This document shows positions 36,601 through 44,844 of a DNA stretch of 64,000 bases, piece by piece. The stretch's first letter is position 1. Each line of letters begins with the position of its first letter. The notes beneath the pieces were generated by a model. It was not told where the DNA came from, searched no databases, and saw nothing but the letters and a program-made list of their open reading frames with translations. The position numbers and the translations under genes are program-made. This DNA comes from Chitinophaga pollutisoli (lineage in GTDB: Bacteria > Bacteroidota > Bacteroidia > Chitinophagales > Chitinophagaceae), in contig NZ_CP149822.1 of assembly GCF_038396755.1 (NCBI RefSeq), forward strand, positions 1,178,001-1,242,000. The letters run 5' to 3'.

Positions 36601-39600
36601 TTAAAGTAGTGGTAGCACCTACGCAAACGTCGGTCGTTCCGGCTATCGGATCCACCACGGGTAATGCATCAACCGTAACCGCAGCCGTTTGCTCAATTAC
36701 GCAACCCGAAGCGTTCGTTACCGTGTAAGAAATGGTTGCCGTCCCCGCGGATATGCCCGTCACCACACCAGCAGCGTCAATCGTCGCAACACCGGTATTG
36801 GAAGAAGACCAAACGCCTCCCGCAGTCGTGCTCTCCAAAGTGGTCATCGCATCCACACACACATTCATTGTTCCCGTAATCGGATCAACAACCGGCACAT
36901 CATTCACCGTAACCGTCGCCGTCACCGCCAGCTCACATCCGGATGCATTGACAACCATATAAGTAATATCAGCCGTTCCTGCGGACACGCCCGTCACCAC
37001 ACCTGCCGCATCCACCGTTGCAACGGAGATATCAGATGAAGTCCAGGTCCCTCCTGCCGTAGCGCTCGCCAAAGCCGTGGTGGAACCCACGCACACATCC
37101 ATCGTCCCTGTAATTGCGCTAACAACGGGAAGCGCGTTCACCGTAACGGTCGTCGTCACCGACTGCTCGCAACCGGATGCGTTGGTGACCGTGTAAGTGA
37201 TCACAGCCGTTCCGGCGGCAATCCCCTGCACCTCTCCAGCCGTATTGATGGAAGCCACCAACGTACTGGAAGTCGACCAAACGCCTCCCGGAGTAACACT
37301 CGCCAATTGGACAGTTGCCCCTTCACACAGATCCGTAGTCCCGGTAATCGCAGCTACCGCAGGCAGCGCATTCACCGTTACGGTAGCCGTCCGCTCAGTC
37401 ACACATCCCGCAGCATTGGTCACGGTATAAGAAATGGTGGCTGTACCGGCGGATACACCGGTCACTTCCCCGTTCACATCAATCGTTGCCACCGCAGGGT
37501 CGGCAGAAGCCCACACGCCGCCGGTAGTAGCACTCGACAATGAAGTAGTTCCTCCCACGCAAACGCTCATCACACCCAGGATCGGGTTTACAACCGGAAG
37601 TGCATTCACCGTCAGCGACACCGACCGGGCCGATACGCAACCCATCGCGCTGGTCACGGTATAAATAATATTCGTTGTACCTGGAGCCACAGCCGTCACT
37701 TCCCCCGCCGCGTCAATCGTCGCCACGCCAGTGTTGGAAGACGACCAGGTGCCTCCTGCAGTAAGATTCGTAAATGTAGTATTGGTTCCCAAGCAGATAG
37801 CCGCTGCGCCTGCGATTGGATCTATTACAGGCACCGGATCAACATTCACCTCAGCAGTCTGGATGGCGGTGCAACCTGCTGCGTTGGTTACTGTATAAGT
37901 AATGGTGGCCGCGCCCAGGGATACGCCAGTCACCACGCCGGCCGCGTCAACTGTCGCAATGGAAATATCGGAAGATGTCCAGGTACCGCCTGCAGTAGCG
38001 CTTACCAAAATAGTGGAAGCACCTGCGCATACGTCGGTAGTACCGGTGATCGCGGCTACAACGGGCAGGGCATCAACTGTTACAGCAGTAACCTGGTCAG
38101 CGGTGCAACCCGCTGCATTCGTAAATGTATACGTAATATTAACCGTACCGGCGGATACACCTGTCACAACGCCGGCAGCATCTACTGTTGCGATGGAAAT
38201 GTCGGAAGATGTCCAGGATCCGCCTGCTGTGGCGCTTGCCAAAGCAGTGGTGGCGCCTACGCACACGTCCATAGTACCGGTGATCGGAACTACCGTCGGC
38301 AATGCATGCACCGTTATCGTAGCCGTCTGGGTAGACGTACAACCCGATGCTTCGGTGAGTGTATATGAGATCGTTGTCGTACCCGCGGAAACCGTCGTTA
38401 CTTCCCCTGATGCATTGATTGTCGCCACGGTGGGGTCACTGGAAGACCAGGCACCGCCTGCGGTAGCATTTGCCAATGTGGAGGAACCGCCGATACAGAT
38501 ATCGGTGGTCCCGGTGATAGGCGCTACGGTCGTCGGCGATTGTACTGTCAGGCTGAATGTTACCATCGCGTTACAGCTGGCGCTGTTGGTCACCTGGTAA
38601 GAAATAGTTGTAGTACCGATAGTCAGGCCCGTCACTTCACCCTGCGAATTAATCGAAGCCACTGCCGGGTTGCTGGAAGCCCAGGTGCCTCCGGTCGTCA
38701 GGCTCGACAAGGTGATTGTGCCACCCGTACAAACGGCATTGCTGCCCGTGATCGGCGCTACGATGAGCGGCGTATTCACGGTAAACGGCGTGGTGCGCAC
38801 TGTCGCGCAACCATTCGCGTCGGTCACTGTATATGAAATGGTCGTTACGCCTGGCGAGTTGCCCAAGACCGCCCCAAAGGGATCGACCAGTGCGATACTC
38901 ATATCGGCAGACGACCAAACGCCACCAGGTGTAATGTTTTGCAATTGGGTAAAGTCGCCATCGCAAATGGTATTGACACCGGTGATGGCGGCCACAACCG
39001 GCGTCATGTATACGGTTACGGTCGTAGACTGCGATGTCGCGCAACCCGTAGCGTTGGTCACGGTATAAGAAATGGTGGCTGTGCCTGCTGCAATGCCCGT
39101 CACATTGCCGGCAGCGTCAATCGTGGCTACGGCGTCATTGCCGGAAGCCCACACGCCACCCGGCGTAGCATTTGTCAGTGTCGTATTTCCACCCATGCAA
39201 AGGCTTGTGGTGCCATTGATGCCACTCACCGTCGGCGGTGCGCTGACCGTAACCGTAGCGGTCTCCGTTGTTACGCATCCTCCTGCATGGTTCACGGCAT
39301 ATGAAATGATGGTAGTACCGGCCGTAAGCCCCGTCACTACACCAGATGCGTCTATTGTCGCTACGGTGGTGTTGGAAGAAGACCAGGTACCTCCGGGCGT
39401 GGCGTTCGCCAAAGTAGTATTCCCGCCGATGCATACTGCCATCGTACCGGTAACCGGTGTGCTTGCCGGCGGCGCATTCACCGTGATGGTCACCGTTTCG
39501 CTGGCGGTACATCCTTCCGGATTCATCACCGTATAAGTGATATCGGCCGTACCCGCCGACATGCCCGTCACAATCCCCGCCATGTCCACGGCTGCAATGC

Positions 39601-42600
39601 CGATGTTGGTGGAAGTCCACACACCGCCTGCAATCGCATGCGACAGCGTTGTAGTCGCTCCTTCACATACCGTAGTGGTACCGGTTATAGGCGTCATTAC
39701 CGGGAGGGCGTTTACGGTTATATTGATCGTTTGGCTGGATGTGCATCCGGCCGCATTCGTTACTTCATAAGTAATAATAGCCGTACCAGCTGAAACGCCC
39801 GTCACAACGCCGGCAGTATTTACCATCGCAACAGCCGCGTCGCTGGTAGACCAGGTGCCACCCGCCAGGGTGTTCGCCAAAGGTGTAGTTGCACCCACGC
39901 ATACGTCCGGCGTACCGGTGATGGCGGGAATCACGGGAAGGGCGTTCACCGTCATGGCATGCGTTACTGCATTCACGCAGCCCGCGCCGGAAGTCACCGT
40001 ATAAGTAATGGTAACATTACCGGCGGCAACGCCCGTCACCACACCGGCAACGTCTACGGTAGCTACAGCGGCATCGCTGGTAGTCCACACGCCGCCGGCG
40101 GTGGCATTGGTTAATGTCTTGGTTTCACCCGCGCAGATTTCCGCGTCTCCCGCGATAGGATCCACGGGCACCACGGCCTGGGTGATCTTGATCGTATCTT
40201 TTACGTTACATCCGTCGGGGAAGGTTACGCTGACGCGGTAGGTACCGGGCGTGGTGACCGTAAGCGTTTCGCCGGTGCTGCCGTCGCTCCAGGTGTACAC
40301 GGACCCGGGCGCGCCGAAGAATCCATCCGTATTCAACGTGGTGGGGAACGCACTGGCGCAAAGCTCCTGGTCGGCGCCGAGACCGAGAATCGGAGCGGCG
40401 TCGTTCCTCGGTTCGATCGTCCAGCCGGTGTTTCCTCCGAGGTCGTCGCTGTGCTCCTTCACACGGAAGGTAGCACCGCCTGTTGCATTCGATCGTTCCA
40501 GGCGGACGTAGTCGAAGAGCACGTCGCCGCTGGTTTTTACGATACTGGCTTGTGCGGTGGTCGTGCTGCGGATCTCCGTCAGTCGGCAGGGCGTACCGCT
40601 GCCGAACCATTCTCCGGTGATGGTATTGGTAGAACCGCCATTCAAACGGTATACGTTACCGGGGAAGAACACGAGCGTGCCCATGATATTGCCCGTTCCG
40701 TAAATACCGCCGCTACCTTTATACTCCACGTAGTTAACCGTGTTGCTATTTCCATTGATACCTGCCACCGATGCCGGGTGCGGGTTGCTGAATACCAAAG
40801 AATCAATCGTTACGTTCGCTAGTACGGCGTGATTATTCTGTGTCCCGGGTACAGTGATTACGTTATAAGCGCCGTAATGAATTGCAACTGCTCCCGTAAT
40901 CCGGGAGTTTGCGGCATTCAGCGTTCTGTTTATCATCGGGCCGCTATACTGGAAGAAGCTGGTAAGATTGGCATTGGAAATATTGAGCTGGATGTTATTA
41001 TCTATGCCGATATTGCTCAAATTTCCAAAGGAAATCGTCCTATCCGCAATGCTGAATCCTCCTGTGGTAAGCCGGACATCCGTATTCAGGTTCGCGTAGT
41101 CATTCACCATCGTCACGCTACCACCGGCAGTTTTGATAATATCCAGGTCAAAGTTGCCCCGTACACTGCCAGCGATCGTCACTTGCTCATTTCCTATCAT
41201 ACGGATCTGTCCATTGATGTAACCCGTCGGGTTCAAAACCATGCTGCCCCAGCACTCCGCCACCCAGGACGCGCTTTTATCGAGGATCGGTTCATTGGCA
41301 ACACCGGTCCAGTCCATATTATGGAAGTAAGCGTTCCCCGTAGCAATGGTGACCGTTTTAGAGGCTGCAGTAAACCCGGAATTGGCATCGAAGAAAACAT
41401 CATTGCTCACCGTCGGGATACAAGCCCCGCCAGGGCCGCCACTGGTGTTGCTCCAATGGCTGGCATCGTTCCAGTCGCCGGAACCGCCCACCCAATACCG
41501 AGCGCCGCCAGCGGCGGAATTGATGGTCCATCCGCTGTTGCCGCCGGCATCCGCACCGCTGAAAGAAATCGGCAGTGTCAGCGTACCTCCGCCGCCTGCC
41601 GCGGCCATATTCTCCATATACACGTTATCGATCTCCACGGTGGCGTCGGGCCCGAAGTTCAACGTGCTGACTGCCGCAGAACCGCTCCTGATCTCACCTA
41701 AACCGCTGCACGAAGGGTGTACCGCCCTGAAATATTTATTGATGGTAGTATTGGAAGCCAGGTAGAACGAAAAGTTCCTGTTCGGCGCCAATATCAGTGA
41801 GTCGATGTTATTACTGTTGGCACGGACTTGTCCCTTCCCCTTAAATTCAAGTCGCCGGATCGTGTTGTTGTTTAAAATGCGCGCCCCGCTCGTTAACGAA
41901 GGGTTGCTGAAAGTCAGCCAACCAAAACTGGTATGGGCCACATCCATCGGCACTTCCGCCGTGCCGGTCACTTCCACGTCGTGGTAAGTCGCAGTACGGG
42001 TAGTGATGGTACCCGTCTTGATATAGGAGTTGTTCGCGTTAACAACGTGGTACAAACCGATGACTGTCCAGTCATTCACCGTTATCACTGCATTTTCCAG
42101 ATAAAGATAACGCCCGAGCGAACCGCCGGAAGAAAGCCAGTTGATATTCATCGTCCGGCCAGTCCAATCAATACCGCCCCTGGGAATCGCAATTGCGCCG
42201 GTGGCATTGGTCCAGTTATCTGTGAAAGTAACTTTGGCGATTTCACCAGTCCTGAATTTTCGTACATTCAGCCCCAGCGTTCCGAGGGTAGCCCCATTTG
42301 TCGTGAAGGTTACGTCCTTGTCGCCAGCTAAATCCAGCCCGCTATTCATGGTTACCGTGGGATCGAGGCTCACGGATCCGTATACCTTCAATACAAAAGA
42401 TCCGCTCTCATTAAAGATCGGATTTGCAGCCACGCCTGACCAGGTCATGTCTTTACAATACGCATTGGCCGAGGTGGTTATGATATTGTTGCCTGCAGAA
42501 AATCCGCTGCCGGCATTGAATACCACATTGTCATTGATAAATGGAATACACGCGCCGCCGATTCCGCCACTTGTGGTGCTCCAATGTGCGTTATCATTCC

Positions 42601-43930
42601 AGTCGCCTGCACCGCCCACCCAATACAGTGTAGTGCCGGGAGTGGTGGGTTCTATGATGTTCCAACCGGTATTCCCTTCGTTATCAATACCATTCACGGT
42701 AACAGGTGTCATCGGCCCCTGTGCGGTCATGTTCGTCAACAGCACGTTGTCTATATCCAGGGTAGCTCCTGCCGTAAATTGCAACGTGCCTACGCCGCCA
42801 TTGCCTGAAATCTCCGTAAATCCATTGCAGGGCGCACCGCCCGCCCTGAAGAGTTTATTGACGGTCACCGTTCCTGAAATGGCAATATTTTTATTGGGCA
42901 TGGTAATCAGCGTATCGAAAGTGGCTGTAGCGTTGTCAACCGTACTGAATGCGCCGTTCATCTCGGCATACTGCACCTGGTTGTTTACGCCTCCCATAAA
43001 CCCGCCTAACTTGAACAAGGCATATTTCACAACGTTGGAAGAAGTACGGATCGATCCCCATCCATTAAAAATCAGCGTATCGATGGTATTGTTATTGGCA
43101 ATGCGGGCCTGCGAGCTTAACAAAGCCGTCGTAAATTCCAGCCGTTTAAAAGTACTCCCCACCACGGCATGTTCCCCGCTGTTCGTATTCCGGATCATCA
43201 CATGATGATATGTTCCACCGTCAGACCAGAAGCGGTTGGTGTTGATCGTACTGCCGGCGGCGGAAAGTACCAACCCGGCACCTACGGCACTATAGTTAAA
43301 ATTGAGTTCAAGGGTAGCATTGGTGATATCCATCGTCCGCGGCCCCGCTTGATCGGTACCGAAAGAATACATGGTGATCTTCCGGTTTGCCACATTCAAT
43401 CCCCCCGTATTTAGTGTAATTGTATTCCGGTTGTACACCAAGTTCGGGATGTAATCGTCCGCGAAAGTCACCACTGCCCCGCCTGTTTTCCGGATATTAT
43501 ACGACATGTTAACATTCAACGGGCCATTGGCCATTACCGTCGTATTCGTGCTACCCACCAGGTCGAGCCCGATTGCATCGTAAGACACGACCGGCTGAAG
43601 CGATACATTTCCGGAAACGGAGATGACAAACGAATTATTGGACCTGTTGATCCTCGGGTTTCCGGTCAATCCCGGCAGCCAGGTAAAATTGTTACAAAAC
43701 ACGTTCGCATCCACCGTCACCACCCAGTTGCCAGCCTGCCCGGCCGGAGGACCAAAAATTACGTTGTCCGCACTGGACGGCACGATGCTCGGGATAGCAC
43801 CCGTAGGACTGCCCAAACGCCAGTTGTTCAGGTTACTCCAGGTTCCAGTGCCCGCCACCCAATAGTAATCGGCGGCCATGCCGGATAAGGATAGCAACAA
43901 TAAGACGAAAACGGATAATAGCTTTCTCAT
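30698..43930 (-). CDS. Giant type IX-secreted adhesin-like protein with about 37 Ig-like repeats
   Basis: 4410-residue surface protein. Signal peptide at 1-20 (MRKLLSVFVLLLLSLSGMAA). Three modules of about 400 residues begin with YYWVAGTGTWSNLNNW (21), YWVGGAGDWNDNAHWS (about 433) and YWVGGSGDWNDASHWS (about 808); they are strand-rich and beta-helix-like. About 1165-1255 is a bridging domain. About 1258-4130 holds 37 bacterial Ig-like (Big_2-type) repeats of 78 residues, diverged in the first 16 and nearly identical in the next 20. Each repeat has GGxWSSSD, ATIDAxGxVT and ITYTVTNASGC, with two cysteines. Next come two cadherin/Big_9-like domains (GTITVLPGGNVRYTPAAGF). The last 85 residues are the gliding-type (CHU_C) domain (FFIPNAITPNGDGINDRF), which marks type IX export. 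It heads the operon with PorP/SprF and OmpA. Probably an adhesin for gliding or surface attachment. Confidence 0.93.
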   Translation of the reverse strand: MRKLLSVFVLLLLSLSGMAADYYWVAGTGTWSNLNNWRLGSPTGAIPSIVPSSADNVIFGPPAGQAGNWVVTVDANVFCNNFTWLPGLTGNPRINRSNNSFVISVSGNVSLQPVVSYDAIGLDLVGSTNTTVMANGPLNVNMSYNIRKTGGAVVTFADDYIPNLVYNRNTITLNTGGLNVANRKITMYSFGTDQAGPRTMDITNATLELNFNYSAVGAGLVLSAAGSTINTNRFWSDGGTYHHVMIRNTNSGEHAVVGSTFKRLEFTTALLSSQARIANNNTIDTLIFNGWGSIRTSSNVVKYALFKLGGFMGGVNNQVQYAEMNGAFSTVDNATATFDTLITMPNKNIAISGTVTVNKLFRAGGAPCNGFTEISGNGGVGTLQFTAGATLDIDNVLLTNMTAQGPMTPVTVNGIDNEGNTGWNIIEPTTPGTTLYWVGGAGDWNDNAHWSTTSGGIGGACIPFINDNVVFNAGSGFSAGNNIITTSANAYCKDMTWSGVAANPIFNESGSFVLKVYGSVSLDPTVTMNSGLDLAGDKDVTFTTNGATLGTLGLNVRKFRTGEIAKVTFTDNWTNATGAIAIPRGGIDWTGRTMNINWLSSGGSLGRYLYLENAVITVNDWTVIGLYHVVNANNSYIKTGTITTRTATYHDVEVTGTAEVPMDVAHTSFGWLTFSNPSLTSGARILNNNTIRRLEFKGKGQVRANSNNIDSLILAPNRNFSFYLASNTTINKYFRAVHPSCSGLGEIRSGSAAVSTLNFGPDATVEIDNVYMENMAAAGGGGTLTLPISFSGADAGGNSGWTINSAAGGARYWVGGSGDWNDASHWSNTSGGPGGACIPTVSNDVFFDANSGFTAASKTVTIATGNAYFHNMDWTGVANEPILDKSASWVAECWGSMVLNPTGYINGQIRMIGNEQVTIAGSVRGNFDLDIIKTAGGSVTMVNDYANLNTDVRLTTGGFSIADRTISFGNLSNIGIDNNIQLNISNANLTSFFQYSGPMINRTLNAANSRITGAVAIHYGAYNVITVPGTQNNHAVLANVTIDSLVFSNPHPASVAGINGNSNTVNYVEYKGSGGIYGTGNIMGTLVFFPGNVYRLNGGSTNTITGEWFGSGTPCRLTEIRSTTTAQASIVKTSGDVLFDYVRLERSNATGGATFRVKEHSDDLGGNTGWTIEPRNDAAPILGLGADQELCASAFPTTLNTDGFFGAPGSVYTWSDGSTGETLTVTTPGTYRVSVTFPDGCNVKDTIKITQAVVPVDPIAGDAEICAGETKTLTNATAGGVWTTSDAAVATVDVAGVVTGVAAGNVTITYTVTSGAGCVNAVTHAMTVNALPVIPAITGTPDVCVGATTPLANTLAGGTWSTSDAAVAMVNTAGVVTGVSAGTAIITYEVTNAAGCTSSQTINITVNALPVMTPITGTTTVCEGATTTLSHAIAGGVWTSTNIGIAAVDMAGIVTGMSAGTADITYTVMNPEGCTASETVTITVNAPPASTPVTGTMAVCIGGNTTLANATPGGTWSSSNTTVATIDASGVVTGLTAGTTIISYAVNHAGGCVTTETATVTVSAPPTVSGINGTTSLCMGGNTTLTNATPGGVWASGNDAVATIDAAGNVTGIAAGTATISYTVTNATGCATSQSTTVTVYMTPVVAAITGVNTICDGDFTQLQNITPGGVWSSADMSIALVDPFGAVLGNSPGVTTISYTVTDANGCATVRTTPFTVNTPLIVAPITGSNAVCTGGTITLSSLTTGGTWASSNPAVASINSQGEVTGLTIGTTTISYQVTNSASCNAMVTFSLTVQSPTTVAPITGTTDICIGGSSTLANATAGGAWSSSDPTVATINASGEVTTVSAGTTTISYTLTEASGCTSTQTATITVHALPTVVPITGTMDVCVGATTALASATAGGSWTSSDISIATVDAAGVVTGVSAGTVNITYTFTNAAGCTADQVTAVTVDALPVVAAITGTTDVCAGASTILVSATAGGTWTSSDISIATVDAAGVVTGVSLGAATITYTVTNAAGCTAIQTAEVNVDPVPVIDPIAGAAAICLGTNTTFTNLTAGGTWSSSNTGVATIDAAGEVTAVAPGTTNIIYTVTSAMGCVSARSVSLTVNALPVVNPILGVMSVCVGGTTSLSSATTGGVWASADPAVATIDVNGEVTGVSAGTATISYTVTNAAGCVTERTATVTVNALPAVAAITGTTDLCEGATVQLASVTPGGVWSTSSTLVASINTAGEVQGIAAGTAVITYTVTNASGCEQSVTTTVTVNALPVVSAITGTMDVCVGSTTALASATAGGTWTSSDISVATVDAAGVVTGVSAGTADITYMVVNASGCELAVTATVTVNDVPVVDPITGTMNVCVDAMTTLESTTAGGVWSSSNTGVATIDAAGVVTGISAGTATISYTVTNASGCVIEQTAAVTVDALPVVDPIAGTTDVCVGATTTLTNTTAGGTWSSFNTGIATVDAGGMVMGVSAGTTTITYSVTSAAGCMTEQAITISVNALPTAGTITGTTDVCVAGTTTLANATTGGVWSSSDLAVATIAANGEVTAIAAGTTTITYTVTNASGCVATTTTTVTVNALPTAGTITGTTDVCVAGTTTLANATIGGVWSSSDLAVATIAANGEVTAIAAGTTTITYTVTNASGCVATTTTTVTVNALPTAGTITGTTDVCIAGTTTLANTTTGGTWSSSDPAIAAIAANGEVTAIAAGTTTITYTVTNASGCVAATTATVTVNALPTAGTITGTTDVCVAGTTTLANATTGGTWSSSDLAVATIAANGEVTAIAAGTTTITYTVTNASGCVATTTATVTVNALPTVGAITGTTDVCVAGTTTLANATIGGVWSSSDLAVATIAANGEVTAIAAGTTTITYTVTNASGCVATTTTTVTVNALPTAGTITGTTDVCVAGTTTLANATTGGTWSSSDLAVATIAANGEVTAIAAGTTTITYTVTNASGCVATTTANVTVNALPTVGAITGMTDVCVAGTTTLANTTTGGTWSSSDLAVATIAANGEVTAIAAGTTTITYTVTNASGCVATTTATVTVNALPTAGTITGTTDVCVAGTTTLANATTGGVWSSSDLAVATIAANGEVTAIAAGTTTITYTVTNASGCVATTTTIVTVNALPTAGTITGTTDVCVAGTTTLANATTGGTWSSSDLAVATIAANGEVTAIAAGTTTITYTVTNASGCVATTTATVTVNALPTVGIITGTTDVCVAGTTTLANATTGGVWSSSDLAVATIAANGEVTAIAAGTTTITYTVTNASGCVATTTATVTVNALPTVGTITGTTDVCVAGTTTLANATTGGVWSSSDLAVATIAANGEVTAIAAGTTTITYTVTNASGCVATTTATVTVNALPTAGTITGTTDVCVAGTTTLANATTGGTWSSSDLAVATIAANGEVTAIAAGTTTITYTVTSASGCLATTTTIVTVNALPTVGTITGTTDVCVAGTTTLANATIGGVWSSSDLAVATIAANGEVTAIAAGTTTITYTVTNASGCVATTTTTVTVNALPTAGTITGTTDVCIAGTTTLANTTTGGTWSSSDPAIAAIAANGEVTAIAAGTTTITYTVTNASGCVAATTATVTVNALPTAGTITGTTDVCVAGTTTLANATIGGVWSSSDLAVATIAANGEVTAIAAGTTTITYTVTNASGCVATTTTTVTVNALPTAGTITGTTDVCIAGTTTLANTTTGGTWSSSDPAIAAIAANGEVTAIAAGTTTITYTVTNASGCVAATTATVTVNALPTAGTITGTTDVCVAGTTTLANATTGGTWSSSDLAVATIAANGEVTAIAAGTTTITYTVTNASGCVATTTATVTVNALPTVGIITGTTDVCVAGSTTLANATTGGVWSSSDLAVATIAANGEVTAIAAGTTTITYTVTNASGCVATTTATVTVNALPTAGTITGTTEVCVAGTTTLANATTGGTWSSSDLAVATIAANGEVTAIAAGTTTITYTVTNASGCVATTTATVTVNALPTAGTITGTTDVCVAGTTMLANATTGGVWSSSDLAVATINAAGMVTGVSAGTVTITYTVGTGCIATATTTVTVSALPAAGTITGATTLCDNATTTLTSSVTGGAWSSSNPAVATIDAAGQVTGITAGTTTITYTVTNSTGCTASQTAIVTVNNCTPQVPPVAENDAASTYQDRAVTVNVAGNDRQDNGAIDLSSVQIVTIPANGTITVLPGGNVRYTPAAGFTGTDQFTYTIRNTANLTSNTATVTITVDVMPVAVSDTANMRPDQRTVIPVLVNDRGSLDPTTIIISRQPARGTLSVNADGTITFTPLPGFKGAEAFRYRVRDANGTLSNEAEVIIYVGEEDFFIPNAITPNGDGINDRFVIPDLHKFRSTMLTIFNRWGNEVYHNPRYDNRWDGNGLSGGTYYYILKVDTPQGHKVIKGWIQLLK
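31815..36494. repeat. Array of 20 near-identical 234-bp coding repeats
   Basis: Units of exactly 234 bp repeat in register from 31815 to 36494, inside the giant adhesin gene, and differ at only a few positions each. Diverged copies of the same unit continue to about 40155. Some neighbouring units are duplicated as blocks: 32517-33218 matches 35559-36260 by eye over three units, and 32751-33218 matches 33219-33686 over two. Array length is therefore likely to vary and is prone to assembly collapse. Confidence 0.95.
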
Positions 43931-44202
43931 GAGGTTCGGTTAAGACAAAAAGTTAGCGGCGCCTCCGGGAGCCCGGACACGACGGTTATGAGGTATATAT
44001 ATGGCAAGGGGAAAGTAAAGATCAATGCATAGGAATATGAACTTTGTGGTTTTAGGAACGGTTAAAGCGGATACTCTTCTATTTTTCTAACGACGACAGG
44101 CAAAAATACCGGCCACAAATTTGTCTGTGTGTCAATCGTTTTCTATTTTTATATTGTCAGTAATTCTAACCATAGAAATATTTCTACGAATCCGAAAACC
44201 TT

Positions 44203-44844
44203 ATGCCTTCAATTATTATTGCGGAAGACCATAGCGTCCTGAGAATGGGAGTTAAAATCATTATCGGCGCCATCTATCCTGAAGCCTATATCCGCGAAGC
44301 GGATTCCTTCTACCAGGTATTGGAATTGTTGCGGGAAGAAGCCTGCGACCTGCTTTTACTGGATATCCAGTTGCCCGGCGGCGGCCACCCGCGGATGATC
44401 GCCGAAGTCAGGGAAATCCGGCCGGCTACGCCTATCCTGGTATTTTCGAATTTTGATGAAGAAACGCATGCCATGAGTTATCTCAAAGCCGGCGCCTGCG
44501 GTTATCTTCAGAAAACAGCCCCTCCCGAAACGGTGCAGGATGCTATCCGGACCGTCCTCGGCGGCGCCCCCTGGATCAGCACGCCCATGCAATCGCGCCT
44601 GCTCGGCCATTTCCCGAAAAGCAAATCAACGGAATTCTCCACCCTATCCCCCCGCGAATTCGAAGTGATGCAAATGATGATCCGCGGCGCCTCGAACCCG
44701 GAGATCAAGGCGGCCCTCAATATCCAGTCGTCTACTCTCAGTACGTTTAAAGCAAAAATTTTCGGGAAGATGGGAGTTAACAATATTATAGAACTGGCGG
44801 GAAAGGTCAATGCATACCCCGTTCGCCCGGAAACCAGATTGTAA
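44203..44844 (+). CDS. NarL/LuxR-type response regulator
   Basis: 213 residues: receiver about 1-120 with acidic pair Glu8-Asp9, phospho-acceptor Asp54 (LLLLDIQLPGG) and Lys in YLQKTAPPE; then a LuxR-type HTH about 148-200 (LSPREFEVMQMMIRG, NIQSSTLSTFKAKIF). It lies divergent from the giant adhesin gene across 272 bp in which no exact TAnnTTTG was found. Its 3' end overlaps the convergent kinase gene by 38 bp. It probably responds to that kinase and may regulate the adhesin operon. Close paralogue of the regulator at 48285. Confidence 0.92.
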   Translation: MPSIIIAEDHSVLRMGVKIIIGAIYPEAYIREADSFYQVLELLREEACDLLLLDIQLPGGGHPRMIAEVREIRPATPILVFSNFDEETHAMSYLKAGACGYLQKTAPPETVQDAIRTVLGGAPWISTPMQSRLLGHFPKSKSTEFSTLSPREFEVMQMMIRGASNPEIKAALNIQSSTLSTFKAKIFGKMGVNNIIELAGKVNAYPVRPETRL

